From Pseudoxanthomonas sp. CF125 (GTDB taxonomy: Bacteria; Pseudomonadota; Gammaproteobacteria; Xanthomonadales; Xanthomonadaceae): a DNA stretch of 64,000 nt. The DNA is taken from positions 537,048 to 601,047 of the forward strand of contig NZ_FNLD01000001.1 in NCBI RefSeq assembly GCF_900104085.1. Reading direction: 5' to 3'. Made by a program: the position numbers and the translations under genes. Below the pieces are notes generated by a model. It did not search any database. It was not told the DNA's origin and saw nothing but the letters and a program-made list of their open reading frames with translations. Shown here one piece after another: positions 43,917 to 52,134 of this stretch (within the stretch, counting starts at the first letter, position 1; every line of letters starts with the position of its first letter).

Positions 43917-43919
43917 AGG

Positions 43920-44315
43920 TCAGCGGCGGGAACCGCCTTTCTTCTTTTCCTTGGCCAGGTTCGGACCGAACTTGCGCACGTCTTTGGCCAGTTGCACGTC
44001 GTTTTCCGGGAAGTATTCGCCTTCCCACTTCGAAACCACGTCGCCTTCGAAATAAACGGTCAGGTTCTTGATTTCAGTGGTGCCGCGGCGGTTGGTGCGC
44101 TCTACGGCGGTGTAATCCCAGCGCTGCGCATGGAAAGGGTCGGCGATGGAGGGCGTGCCCAGCAGCGCGACGACCTGCTGCTTGCTCTGGCCCACGGCCA
44201 GCTGGTCGGCGTTGCTCTTCTCGATCAGGTTGCCCTGGTAGATCGGCTGTTTGTACAGGATGCCGCAACCGGAGACAGCGAAGGTTACGGCGGCGATCAG
44301 CAGGAATTTACGCAT
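43920..44315 (-). CDS. bamE: Outer-membrane assembly lipoprotein BamE (OmlA/SmpA)
   Basis: A 131-residue lipoprotein of the BAM complex that inserts outer-membrane proteins. The signal MRKFLLIAAVTFAVSGC has lipobox VSGC. Core residues YQGNLIEKSNADQLAVGQSKQQVVALLGTPSI and DYTAVERTNRRGTTEIKNLTVYFEGDVV are typical. The basic C-terminal tail is KEKKKGGSRR. It is divergent from fur, the arrangement known as omlA-fur in Xanthomonas. Confidence 0.95.
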   Translation of the reverse strand: MRKFLLIAAVTFAVSGCGILYKQPIYQGNLIEKSNADQLAVGQSKQQVVALLGTPSIADPFHAQRWDYTAVERTNRRGTTEIKNLTVYFEGDVVSKWEGEYFPENDVQLAKDVRKFGPNLAKEKKKGGSRR

Positions 44316-44356
44316 CGGGAAGGGCACCGCGATTCGACAGGGAATTGACCGGGCGA

Positions 44357-44365
44357 TGATACACT
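44357..44365 (+). promoter_or_regulatory. Extended -10 promoter candidate for fur
   Basis: TGATACACT combines an extended TG with a TACACT hexamer about 65 nt before the fur start codon. A TTGACC at 44345 is too close to serve as its -35 box. Confidence 0.4.
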
Positions 44366-44429
44366 TCCGACGACCGCCGCAACCCGGTTCGAGGCAGCTG
44401 GCGCTAAACCGCCAATGAACGGAGAGGCC

Positions 44430-44831
44430 ATGGAATCGCAGGATCTACGCAAAGTCGGACTGAAGGTGACGCATCCCCGGATGCGCATCCTGGAGCTGCT
44501 GGAGCAGAGCAAGCCCCGGCACATGACCGCCGAGGACATCTATCGCCATTTGCTGGACCACGGCGATGAAATCGGCTTGGCCACGGTTTACCGTGTACTG
44601 ACCCAGTTCGAGGCCGCGGGCCTGGTGCTCAAGCACAACTTCGAAGGCGGGCAGGCGGTCTATGAACTGGACCGCGGCCAGCACCACGATCACATGGTCG
44701 ACATCGACACCGGCAAGGTCATCGAATTCTCCAGCGAGGAGATCGAGGCGCTGCAGTCGAAGATCGCGGCCCAGCACGGCTACGAGATCGAAGAACACTC
44801 GCTGGTGCTTTACGTCAGAAAGAAGCGTTGA
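44430..44831 (+). CDS. fur: Ferric uptake regulator
   Basis: A 133-residue iron-sensing repressor. The winged helix spans residues 1-80 (VGLKVTHPRMRILELLEQ, AEDIYRHLLDHGDEIGLATVYRVL). The dimerisation domain has the metal cluster HHDHMVDIDTGKVIEFSS near residue 88. The CxxC that holds structural zinc in E. coli Fur is replaced by VDID, and no other cysteine is present, as in Pseudomonas-type Fur. GGAG 5 nt before the second of two in-frame ATGs sets the start. It is divergent from bamE, and a REP pair follows. Confidence 0.96.
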   Translation: MESQDLRKVGLKVTHPRMRILELLEQSKPRHMTAEDIYRHLLDHGDEIGLATVYRVLTQFEAAGLVLKHNFEGGQAVYELDRGQHHDHMVDIDTGKVIEFSSEEIEALQSKIAAQHGYEIEEHSLVLYVRKKR

Positions 44832-44833
44832 CG

Positions 44834-44975
44834 TAGGGCGGGTTTCAACCCGCCATTGCCGTCTTCCACATTGCGATGGCAATAAGCCGATCCGCGCCTT
44901 CTGCGGCGACGGCCATTCCGCTACCTGCCGAGGCGAGGTTCATGCATGGCAATGGCGGGTTAAAACCCGCCCTAC
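44834..44975. repeat. REP pair, GTAGGGCGGGTTTCAACCCGCC family
   Basis: Inverted GTAG-headed units (GTAGGGCGGGTTTCAACCCG and CGGGTTAAAACCCGCCCTAC) are spaced by about 95 nt between the convergent fur and recN genes. The TAG of the right-hand head is the recN stop codon. Confidence 0.85.
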
Positions 44976-46639
44976 GCCACGTCGCTCAACAGCCGCTTCG
45001 CCGCCGCGCGCGCTTCCTTGCTCACTTCCACGCCGCCCAGCATGCGGGCGAGTTCTTCCTCCCGGTCTTTCGCGCGCAGCAATTCCACCGAGCTCTGGGT
45101 CATGCCGTCCACGGGCGCTTTGCTGACGCGGTAGTGCGCGTGGCCCTGCGCTGCGACTTGCGGCAGATGGGTGACGCACAGGACCTGGCGTTTCTCGCCC
45201 AGCGCACGGAGTTTCTGCCCGACGATGTCCGAAACCGCACCGCCGATACCCGAATCCACCTCATCGAAGACCATGGTCGGCACCGCATCCAGCCCCAGCG
45301 CCGCCACTTCGATAGCCAGCGAGATTCGCGAGAGTTCGCCGCCCGAGGCCACTTTGCGCAGCGCGCGCGGGGGCTGGCCGGCATTGGCCGACACCAGGAA
45401 TTCCACGCGCTCGCCACCCAGCGGGTCGGCGCGTTCGGTTTCGTTGGCTTCCAGCGCGATCTCGAAACGGCCCCCACCCATGCCGAGCTCGGCGATCAGC
45501 GCCGCAGTCGCCTTGGCGAGCTTGTCGGCGGATCTGTGGCGGGTCTTGCTCAGTTTCGCGGCGGCATCGCGCCATGCGGTGGTGGCCGAAGCGATTTCGG
45601 TATTCAAACCGAGCAGGCGTTCGCCGGCGCCGCGCAGGCCGTCCAGTTCCGCAGCGATGGCGTCGCGGCGGGCCTCAAGCTGCTCAGGCGCGACCCGGTG
45701 CTTGCGCGCCAAGTCGTGGATACGGGTGAGCTTGCGTTCCAGCTCCATGAATTGCGCCGGATCGGCGTCGAGGTCGTCGCGCACCTTGTCCAACACCACC
45801 AGCGCTTCGTCCAGTTGGATATTGGCGCTTTCCAGCAGCGCATCGACTTCGCCAAGACGCGGTTCATGCTCGGCCATGCGCGCCAGTTCGCTGCGGGTCT
45901 GCTGCAACTGCCTGGAAACCGAAGGTGCTTCCTCGCCCGCCATGCGCGCGAAGGCGGCGTTGCAGGCGTCGATGAGGCCCGAGGCATTGGCCTGGCGGCG
46001 ATGGTTGGCGGACAGCGATTCGATCGCCGCCGCGGCCAGCTCTTCGCGCTCCAGTTCCTTGAATTGGTGCTCGAGGTAATTGATGCGATCAGACACATCG
46101 CCTTGCTGGGAGAGGGCGTCGCGCTCGTGCAGCAAAGCGCTCCAGGCCTGCGCGGCGTTGCGGACAGCGGCCCGTTCGGATTCGTTGCGCGCATAGGCGT
46201 CCAGCAGTTCCAACTGGCTGTGGCGCGACAGCAGCGCCTGATGTTCGTGCTGGCCATGAATTTCCACCAGCAGGCCGGCCAGTTCGGTCAGTTGGGCCAG
46301 GGTGATGCTGCGGCCGTTGATGAAGGCGCGTGAGCCGCCATCGGCACGGATCACCCGGCGCAGCTGGCAGTCCTTGCCCTCGTCGAGTTCGTTGCTGCGC
46401 AGCCAGGCCAGGGCGGGCGAGGCGTCGTCGAGGCCGAACTCGGCGGAAAGTTCGGCGCGCTCGGCGCCATGGCGCACCACGCCGCTGTCGGCGCGCAGGC
46501 CGGAAAGAAAACCCAATGCATCCACCAGCAAGGACTTACCTGCGCCGGTTTCACCCGAAATAACGGTCATGCCCGGGCCGAACTCCAGTTCGGCGGAACG
46601 GACGACGGCGAAATCCTTGAGGGCTAGGTGTCTGAGCAT
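44972..46639 (-). CDS. recN: DNA repair protein RecN
   Basis: A 555-residue SMC-like ATPase acting in double-strand-break repair. Walker A, GETGAGKSLLV, is near residue 30. A long coiled coil spans residues about 150-370, and the C-terminal ABC motifs include LSRISLAIEV with the signature and VFDEVDSGIGGAV as Walker B near residue 470. The start MLRHLALKDFAVV (46639) matches the family. No obvious LexA box was seen upstream. The stop is provided by the REP head. Confidence 0.96.
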   Translation of the reverse strand: MLRHLALKDFAVVRSAELEFGPGMTVISGETGAGKSLLVDALGFLSGLRADSGVVRHGAERAELSAEFGLDDASPALAWLRSNELDEGKDCQLRRVIRADGGSRAFINGRSITLAQLTELAGLLVEIHGQHEHQALLSRHSQLELLDAYARNESERAAVRNAAQAWSALLHERDALSQQGDVSDRINYLEHQFKELEREELAAAAIESLSANHRRQANASGLIDACNAAFARMAGEEAPSVSRQLQQTRSELARMAEHEPRLGEVDALLESANIQLDEALVVLDKVRDDLDADPAQFMELERKLTRIHDLARKHRVAPEQLEARRDAIAAELDGLRGAGERLLGLNTEIASATTAWRDAAAKLSKTRHRSADKLAKATAALIAELGMGGGRFEIALEANETERADPLGGERVEFLVSANAGQPPRALRKVASGGELSRISLAIEVAALGLDAVPTMVFDEVDSGIGGAVSDIVGQKLRALGEKRQVLCVTHLPQVAAQGHAHYRVSKAPVDGMTQSSVELLRAKDREEELARMLGGVEVSKEARAAAKRLLSDVA

Positions 46640-46698
46640 GGCTGCGCATTGTAGTGGCATGCGGCGCAGTGTCTGAGACAGGGCTCGAACGCCGCAGC

Positions 46699-46727
46699 TT
46701 GCAATGGGCCCCGGCTGGGGCTATCTA
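46699..46727 (+). promoter_or_regulatory. Candidate promoter of hrcA giving a leaderless mRNA
   Basis: TTGCAA (46699-46704) and TATCTA (46722-46727) are 17 bp apart, and the -10 ends 6 nt before the hrcA ATG. There is no Shine-Dalgarno sequence and no inverted CIRCE element upstream. Confidence 0.4.
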
Positions 46728-46733
46728 TCCCGC

Positions 46734-47783
46734 ATGTCGTCCCAGCCCGTCTCCCTCGATCCCCGTGCCCGGCATCTGCTGCGCACGCTGATCTCGCGCT
46801 ATATCCGCGATGGCGAGCCCGTCGGCTCGCAAACGCTGGCCAAGCATGCGGGACTGGACGTCAGCGCCGCCACCATCCGCAACATCCTGGGCGACCTGGA
46901 GGAAATCGGCCTGCTGGTCTCGCCGCACACCTCGGCCGGGCGCATACCCACCGCGCAGGGCTACCGCATGTTCGTGGATAGCCTGGTGCAGATGAAGCCG
47001 CTGGGCGAGGGCGAAGTGGCGCGCTTGCGCTCCGAATTGCCGGCGGGCGTCGGCACCCAGGCGCTGCTGGGTAACGCCTCGGAACTGCTCTCGGCCATGA
47101 CCCATTTCGTCGGCGTGGTCAGCGCCCCCAAGCGCGAGCAGTTCGCCTTCCGCCATATCGACTTCGTACCGTTGGACGGGCGCCGGGTGCTGGCGATCCT
47201 GGTGTTCGCCGACAACGACGTGCAGAACCGGGTGATCGAGCCGCGCCGCACCTACGACCCTTCCGAATTGGAGCGGGTCGCCAATTACCTGAATTCCAAT
47301 TTCGCGGGCCGGCCATTGTCCGAAATACGCGCCACGCTGCTGCGCGACCTGCGCAATGCCCAGTCCGAGATGGAGGGGCTGCTGGCCCATACAGTGGAGC
47401 TGGCCGAACACGCCTTCGTTCCGGCTGGCGAGGACATGGTGCTGACCGGGCAGACCCGGCTGATCGGCGTGCAGGACCTCTCGGACCTGGACCGGTTGCG
47501 GGAGCTGTTCGAGACCTTCGCCCGCAAGCGCGAGATCCTGCAGTTGCTGGAACGGACTCTGCAGGCCCCGGGCGTGCGCATCTTCATCGGCGAGGAAACC
47601 GGCCTGGCCCCGCTGGACGGGGTCTCGGTGGTGACCGCGCCGTATATCGCCGGCGGGCAGGTGCTGGGCGTGCTGGGGGTGATCGGGCCTACCCGGATGG
47701 CATATGAAAGGGTGATTCCGGTGGTTCAGGCCGCCGCCGATGCGCTGGGCTCCGCCTTGAATCCTGAAGCGCCGACCCCATAG
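46734..47783 (+). CDS. hrcA: Heat-inducible transcription repressor HrcA
   Basis: A 349-residue repressor that binds CIRCE elements, usually before groESL. The N-terminal winged helix begins [28 protein letters not shown] and continues [22 protein letters not shown]-like domain follows, with the typical end [22 protein letters not shown]. No CIRCE was seen in the upstream sequence, so the target here is probably elsewhere in the genome. It heads hrcA-grpE-dnaK-dnaJ. Confidence 0.96.
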   Translation: MSSQPVSLDPRARHLLRTLISRYIRDGEPVGSQTLAKHAGLDVSAATIRNILGDLEEIGLLVSPHTSAGRIPTAQGYRMFVDSLVQMKPLGEGEVARLRSELPAGVGTQALLGNASELLSAMTHFVGVVSAPKREQFAFRHIDFVPLDGRRVLAILVFADNDVQNRVIEPRRTYDPSELERVANYLNSNFAGRPLSEIRATLLRDLRNAQSEMEGLLAHTVELAEHAFVPAGEDMVLTGQTRLIGVQDLSDLDRLRELFETFARKREILQLLERTLQAPGVRIFIGEETGLAPLDGVSVVTAPYIAGGQVLGVLGVIGPTRMAYERVIPVVQAAADALGSALNPEAPTP

Positions 47784-47833
47784 GTTCGTCTTACGCCGTC
47801 CGTTACCGAGGACGGCCCGCCACGGAAGCCCGC

Positions 47834-48364
47834 ATGACCCACAGCCAAAACCAATCCGATTCCGCGCCCGACGATGTGTCCGAAGGCGAGGAAAACAATC
47901 TTGAAGCCCAGCTGGCCAACGAAGTAGAGCACCTGCGCGCCGAGTTGGAACAGACCCGCGCCGATGTCCTGCGCGAACGCGCCGATCTGGAAAACCAGCG
48001 CAAGCGCGTCAGCCGCGACCTGGAGCAGCTGCGCAAATTCGCCAATGAGCGCCTGCTGTCGGACCTGCTGCCGGTCTTCGATAGCCTGGATGCTGGCCTG
48101 GCTGCGGCAGGCAAGGAACCCGGTCCGTTGCATGACGGCCTGGAGCTGACCTTCCGTCAGTTGTTGAAAGTCGCCGCGGATAATGGCTTGAGCATGATCG
48201 ACCCCACCGGCGAGGCATTCAACCCGGAATACCACCAGGCCGTCAGCCATGTGGAAGCGCCTGGCGCGGCCCCGGACAGCGTGGTGCAGGTATTTCAGAA
48301 GGGCTACCTGCTCAACGACCGCCTGCTGCGACCCGCCCTCGTGGTGGTGGCCAAGCACGACTGA
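47834..48364 (+). CDS. grpE: Nucleotide exchange factor GrpE
   Basis: A 176-residue cochaperone that releases ADP from DnaK. A disordered acidic start ([20 protein letters not shown]) is followed by the long dimer helix to about residue 75 ([33 protein letters not shown]) and a beta-domain. The C-terminal end [27 protein letters not shown] matches the family. A 178-nt gap with a REP pair separates it from dnaK. Confidence 0.96.
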   Translation: MTHSQNQSDSAPDDVSEGEENNLEAQLANEVEHLRAELEQTRADVLRERADLENQRKRVSRDLEQLRKFANERLLSDLLPVFDSLDAGLAAAGKEPGPLHDGLELTFRQLLKVAADNGLSMIDPTGEAFNPEYHQAVSHVEAPGAAPDSVVQVFQKGYLLNDRLLRPALVVVAKHD

Positions 48365-48369
48365 AACAC

Positions 48370-48448
48370 GTGGGAGCGGCGTCCCGCCGCGAGCTCTTCA
48401 TTCAGCAAATCGGTCGTCCAAAAGCTCGCGGCGGGACGCCGCTCCCAC
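48370..48448. repeat. REP-like pair between grpE and dnaK, GTGGGAGCGGCGTCCCGCCGCG family
   Basis: Inverted units starting GTGGGAGCGGCGTCCCGCC and ending CGGGACGCCGCTCCCAC are separated by about 35 nt. A sigma-32-like promoter begins 9 nt past its right end, so the hairpin may separate the grpE and dnaK transcripts. Confidence 0.8.
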
Positions 48449-48456
48449 GCAGAACT

Positions 48457-48485
48457 CTTGAACTGAACGTCGCAAACCCCACATT
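48457..48485 (+). promoter_or_regulatory. Sigma-32-type heat-shock promoter of dnaK
   Basis: CTTGAA (48457-48462) and CCCCACATT (48477-48485) are 14 bp apart, close to the sigma-32 consensus CTTGAAA and CCCCATNT. The dnaK start codon is 58 nt downstream with GGAG before it. Confidence 0.6.
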
Positions 48486-48542
48486 CCATCCATAACCCGG
48501 CGCATGGCCGGCCAAAGACAGACCTTTTAGGGAGCAAGCAAC

Positions 48543-50459
48543 ATGGGCAAGATCATCGGCATCGACCTGGGCACGACCAACTCGTGCGTGGCGATCATGG
48601 ACGGCGGCAAAGCCCGCGTCATCGAAAATTCGGAAGGCGACCGCACCACGCCCTCCATCGTCGCCTACACCAAGGACGGCGAAGTGCTGGTGGGCGCCTC
48701 GGCCAAGCGCCAGGCCGTCACCAACCCCAAGAACACCTTCTACGCGGTGAAGCGCCTGATCGGCCGCAAGTTCACCGACGCCGAAGTGCAGAAGGACATC
48801 GGCTTGGTTTCCTACGGCATCGTCCAGCACGACAACGGCGACGCCTGGGTGACCACCTCCGACGGCAAGAAGCTGTCCGCACAGGAAATCTCCGCGCGGA
48901 TCCTGGAAAAAATGAAGAAGACGGCTGAAGCCTTCCTCGGCGAAACCGTCACCGAAGCCGTGATCACCGTACCGGCCTACTTCAACGACAGCCAGCGCCA
49001 GGCGACCAAGGACGCCGGCAAGATCGCCGGCCTTGACGTCAAGCGCATCATCAATGAACCCACCGCGGCCGCGCTGGCCTACGGCCTGGACAAGGATGGC
49101 GGCGACCGCAAGATCGTGGTCTACGACCTGGGCGGCGGCACCTTCGACGTATCAGTGATCGAGATCGCCAACGTCGACGGCGAGAAGCAGTTCGAAGTGC
49201 TGGCCACCAACGGCGACACCTTCCTGGGCGGCGAAGACTTCGACAAGCGCGTCATCGACTACCTCGTTGAAGAATTCCAGAAGGACCAGGGCATCGACCT
49301 GCGCAAGGATCCTTTGGCCCTGCAGCGCCTGAAGGACGCGGCCGAGCGCGCCAAGATCGAGCTGTCGTCCTCGCAGCAGACCGAAGTGAACCTGCCGTAC
49401 GTCACTGCAGATGCCTCGGGCCCGAAGCACCTCAACATCAAGCTGACCCGCGCCAAGCTGGAAGCCCTGGTTGAAGACCTGATCAAGAAGACCATCGAGC
49501 CGTGCCGCATCGCCATGAACGACGCCGGCCTGCGCACCAGCGACATCGGCGAAGTGATCCTGGTCGGCGGCCAGACCCGCATGCCCAAGGTGCAGGCGGC
49601 GGTGACCGAGTTCTTCGGCAAGGAACCGCGCAAGGACGTCAACCCGGATGAAGCCGTCGCCTTGGGCGCCGCGATCCAGGGCGGCGTGCTGGGCGGCGAC
49701 GTCAAGGACGTGCTGCTGCTGGACGTGACCCCGCTGAGCCTGGGCATCGAAACCCTGGGCGGCGTGTTCACCAAGATCATCGAGAAGAACACCACCATTC
49801 CGACCAAGGCTTCGCAGACTTTTTCGACTGCCGAAGACAACCAGTCCGCGGTGACCGTGCACGTGCTGCAGGGCGAACGCGAGCAGGCCCGCTTCAACAA
49901 GTCGATGGCCAAGTTCGACCTGTCCGGCATCGAGCCGGCCCCGCGCGGCCTGCCGCAGGTGGAAGTGTCCTTCGACATCGACGCCAACGGCATCATCCAC
50001 GTCAGCGCCAAGGACAAGAAGACCAACAAGGAACAGAAGGTCGAGATCAAGTCCGGTTCGGGCCTGTCCGAAGCCGAGATCGCGCAGATGGTGGCCGACG
50101 CCGAAGCGCACCGCGAAGAGGACCAGAAGTTCCACGAGCTGGTGCAGGCGCGCAACCAGGCCGACAGCCTGATCCACGCCACCCGCAGCGCCATCACCGA
50201 GCACGGCAGCAAGGTCGATGGCAGCGTCATCGGCAATGTCGAAGCGGCGTTGGCCGACCTTGAGACCGCCATGAAGGGCGACGACAAGGGCCAGATCGAA
50301 GCCAAGACCAAGAGCCTGGAAGAAGCCGGCCAGTCGCTGTACGCAGCTGCCGCCACTGCTTCGCAGCCCGGCGACGCCGGCACGGGCCCGCAGTCGGGCG
50401 CGGGCGACGACGTGGTGGATGCCGAGTTCACCGAAGTCAAAGAAGACGAAAAGAAGTAA
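48543..50459 (+). CDS. dnaK: Hsp70 chaperone DnaK
   Basis: A 638-residue ATP-driven chaperone. The N-terminal ATPase has [34 protein letters not shown] near residue 195 and [14 protein letters not shown] near residue 339. The substrate domain follows from about 390, and the lid ends in the acidic [18 protein letters not shown] heat-shock promoter is upstream and dnaJ follows after a repeat-bearing 144-nt gap. Confidence 0.98.
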   Translation: MGKIIGIDLGTTNSCVAIMDGGKARVIENSEGDRTTPSIVAYTKDGEVLVGASAKRQAVTNPKNTFYAVKRLIGRKFTDAEVQKDIGLVSYGIVQHDNGDAWVTTSDGKKLSAQEISARILEKMKKTAEAFLGETVTEAVITVPAYFNDSQRQATKDAGKIAGLDVKRIINEPTAAALAYGLDKDGGDRKIVVYDLGGGTFDVSVIEIANVDGEKQFEVLATNGDTFLGGEDFDKRVIDYLVEEFQKDQGIDLRKDPLALQRLKDAAERAKIELSSSQQTEVNLPYVTADASGPKHLNIKLTRAKLEALVEDLIKKTIEPCRIAMNDAGLRTSDIGEVILVGGQTRMPKVQAAVTEFFGKEPRKDVNPDEAVALGAAIQGGVLGGDVKDVLLLDVTPLSLGIETLGGVFTKIIEKNTTIPTKASQTFSTAEDNQSAVTVHVLQGEREQARFNKSMAKFDLSGIEPAPRGLPQVEVSFDIDANGIIHVSAKDKKTNKEQKVEIKSGSGLSEAEIAQMVADAEAHREEDQKFHELVQARNQADSLIHATRSAITEHGSKVDGSVIGNVEAALADLETAMKGDDKGQIEAKTKSLEEAGQSLYAAAATASQPGDAGTGPQSGAGDDVVDAEFTEVKEDEKK

Positions 50460-50460
50460 G

Positions 50461-50601
50461 CGGGAATAGAGGATGGGGAATCGGGAATTGGAAATGCGAG
50501 GCTCCGCCACGCATGCCCTGGCGCCCGGTTCCCCGTTCTTGTGTCCGTTGTACGGAACTTGCTTTAGACCATTCCCCACTCCCTATTTCCGATTCCCGGC
50601 T
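50461..50601. repeat. Inverted repeat element between dnaK and dnaJ
   Basis: GGGAATAGAGGATGGGGAATC-type sequence at the left is answered in inverse orientation by CATTCCCCACTCCC and GATTCCCGG at the right, about 80 nt away. It belongs to a GGGAATNGGGAAT-type repeat family rather than the GTAG-headed ones. It ends 3 nt before the dnaJ start codon. Confidence 0.75.
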
Positions 50602-50603
50602 AC

Positions 50604-51731
50604 ATGAGCAAGCGCGACTACTACGAAGTCCTGGGCGTGGCCCGCAACGCCAGCGAAGAAGAGCTGAAGAAGGCTTACCGTCGCTGTGCGATGAAGCACC
50701 ACCCCGACCGCAATCCCGGCGACTCCGCCGCGGAAGCCGCGTTCAAGGAATGCAAGGAGGCCTACGAAGTGCTGTCCGACGGCGGCAAGCGCCGCATGTA
50801 TGACCAGCACGGGCATGCTGCGTTCGAGCACGGCATGGGCGGCGGCGGTGCGGGACCCAACCCGGCCGATATGGGCGACATTTTCGGCGATATTTTCGGC
50901 AATATCTTCGGCGGAGGCGGCGGGGCACGTGCCGCGCGCCGTGGCGCCGATGTCGGCTACGTGATGGAGCTGGACCTGGAAGAAGCCGTCGCCGGCATCG
51001 AAAAGCGCATCGAGATTCCCACGCTCGCTGCCTGCGAGCCTTGCCATGGCTCCGGTTCGGAAGACGGCAAGACCGAAACCTGCAGCACCTGCGGCGGTCG
51101 CGGCCAGGTGCGCATGCAGCGCGGCATCTTCGCCATGCAGCAGGCCTGTCCGCACTGCGGTGGCCGCGGCCAGATCATCCGCAACCCCTGCAAGACCTGC
51201 CATGGCGCCGGCCGGGTGGAAGAAGAGAAGGTCCTGTCGGTAAAGATTCCCGCGGGCGTCGACAACGGCGACCGTATCCGTCTGGCGGGCGAGGGCGAAG
51301 CCGGGCCCGTCGGCACTCCGCCGGGCGATCTGTACGTAGAAGTGCGTGTGCGCGAGCACGATATCTTCCAGCGCGACGGCGACGACCTGCACTGCGAAGT
51401 GCCCATCCGCATTTCGCAAGCCGCGCTGGGCGACACGGTGCGCGTGCCCACTCTGGACGGCGAGGCGGAAATCCGCATTCCCGCCGAAACCCAGACCGGC
51501 AAGCTGTTCCGCCTGCGCGGCAAGGGCGTGAAATCCGTGCGTAGCCGCAGCACCGGCGACCTGTTCTGCCGGGTGGCGGTGGAAACGCCAGTCAACCTGA
51601 CCGCCGAACAGCGCGAGCTGATGGAGAAGTTCGAGGCGACCTTCACCGGCGAGGATGCGCGCAGGCATTCGCCCAAGTCGGCTACGTTCCTGGATGGAGT
51701 GAAGTCGTTCTGGGACCGGATGACGTCCTGA
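50604..51731 (+). CDS. dnaJ: Chaperone DnaJ
   Basis: A 375-residue Hsp40 cochaperone that stimulates DnaK. The J-domain has the HPD triad in [12 protein letters not shown] near residue 33. A Gly/Phe region follows ([29 protein letters not shown]), then four CxxCxGxG zinc repeats near 147-205. The C-terminal substrate domain ends [18 protein letters not shown]. The start is separated from the preceding repeat by only 3 nt, so ribosome binding may be affected by that hairpin. Confidence 0.97.
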   Translation: MSKRDYYEVLGVARNASEEELKKAYRRCAMKHHPDRNPGDSAAEAAFKECKEAYEVLSDGGKRRMYDQHGHAAFEHGMGGGGAGPNPADMGDIFGDIFGNIFGGGGGARAARRGADVGYVMELDLEEAVAGIEKRIEIPTLAACEPCHGSGSEDGKTETCSTCGGRGQVRMQRGIFAMQQACPHCGGRGQIIRNPCKTCHGAGRVEEEKVLSVKIPAGVDNGDRIRLAGEGEAGPVGTPPGDLYVEVRVREHDIFQRDGDDLHCEVPIRISQAALGDTVRVPTLDGEAEIRIPAETQTGKLFRLRGKGVKSVRSRSTGDLFCRVAVETPVNLTAEQRELMEKFEATFTGEDARRHSPKSATFLDGVKSFWDRMTS

Positions 51732-51773
51732 GCCATAGCGCAGGCGATACCGAAAACCCCTAGCCATTGCATT

Positions 51774-51884
51774 CCCTCCTTTGAAAAAGAGGGGGCTAGG
51801 GGGATTTGCTTTTGAACTTGATCTCCAGCAGGCTCCCCGCGAAGAGCAAATCCCCCTCAATCCCCCTTTTGCAAAGGGGGAGAC
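51774..51884. repeat. Inverted repeat element, CCCTCCTTTGAAAAAGAGGGGG type
   Basis: A left arm (CCTCCTTTGAAAAAGAGGGG, then GGGGGATTTGCTTT) and an inverted right arm (GAGCAAATCCCCCTC, then CCCCCTTTTGCAAAGGGGG) flank about 45 nt. Both arms carry inner hairpins. It lies after dnaJ. Confidence 0.75.
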
Positions 51885-52122
51885 AGAAGCGGGAGCCGCC
51901 GCACAATGACGTGAATCCACACGCGTTTGCAACGCATGCGTTTGCACGCGAATCGGTCGTTCACAACGACATTGAAGTGAGGTTGCCGATACGTCGTGAA
52001 GCCAAGCTTTTTTCGAGCTATCGGCTGGGCCTGAGATTTAGATGAGTGGACTTCGTCCAGACGACTCCAAGGGCGCTGAAGCCCGGTCAGGTCCGTGCTC
52101 ACGGCTAGCCGCCAGAACCCGG
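51885..52122. other. Gap without a gene, with a short direct repeat
   Basis: Together with the repeat just upstream, this makes a 403-bp non-coding stretch before the aminotransferase gene. It contains GCGTTTGCA twice with 15-nt spacing (51923-51931 and 51938-51946) around a GCATGC palindrome, and a small TGGAC-TTC-GTCCA hairpin at 52047-52059. I see no convincing gene in it; a regulatory site or small RNA is possible. Confidence 0.5.
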
Positions 52123-52128
52123 TAAACT
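52123..52128 (+). promoter_or_regulatory. Candidate -10 element of a leaderless promoter
   Basis: TAAACT ends 6 nt before the aminotransferase ATG, so the transcript would start at the start codon. No Shine-Dalgarno sequence and no clear -35 box are present. Confidence 0.35.
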
Positions 52129-52134
52129 TGGTCC

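Noticed and set aside
46640-46733. A CIRCE element or LexA box in the recN-hrcA gap
   Set aside because: Neither the TTAGCACTC/GAGTGCTAA pair nor a LexA-type palindrome is visible.
51806-52045. A 79-residue plus-strand frame after dnaJ
   Set aside because: It runs through the inverted repeat (SPSIPLLQRG is typical translated repeat text) and has no ribosome-binding site.
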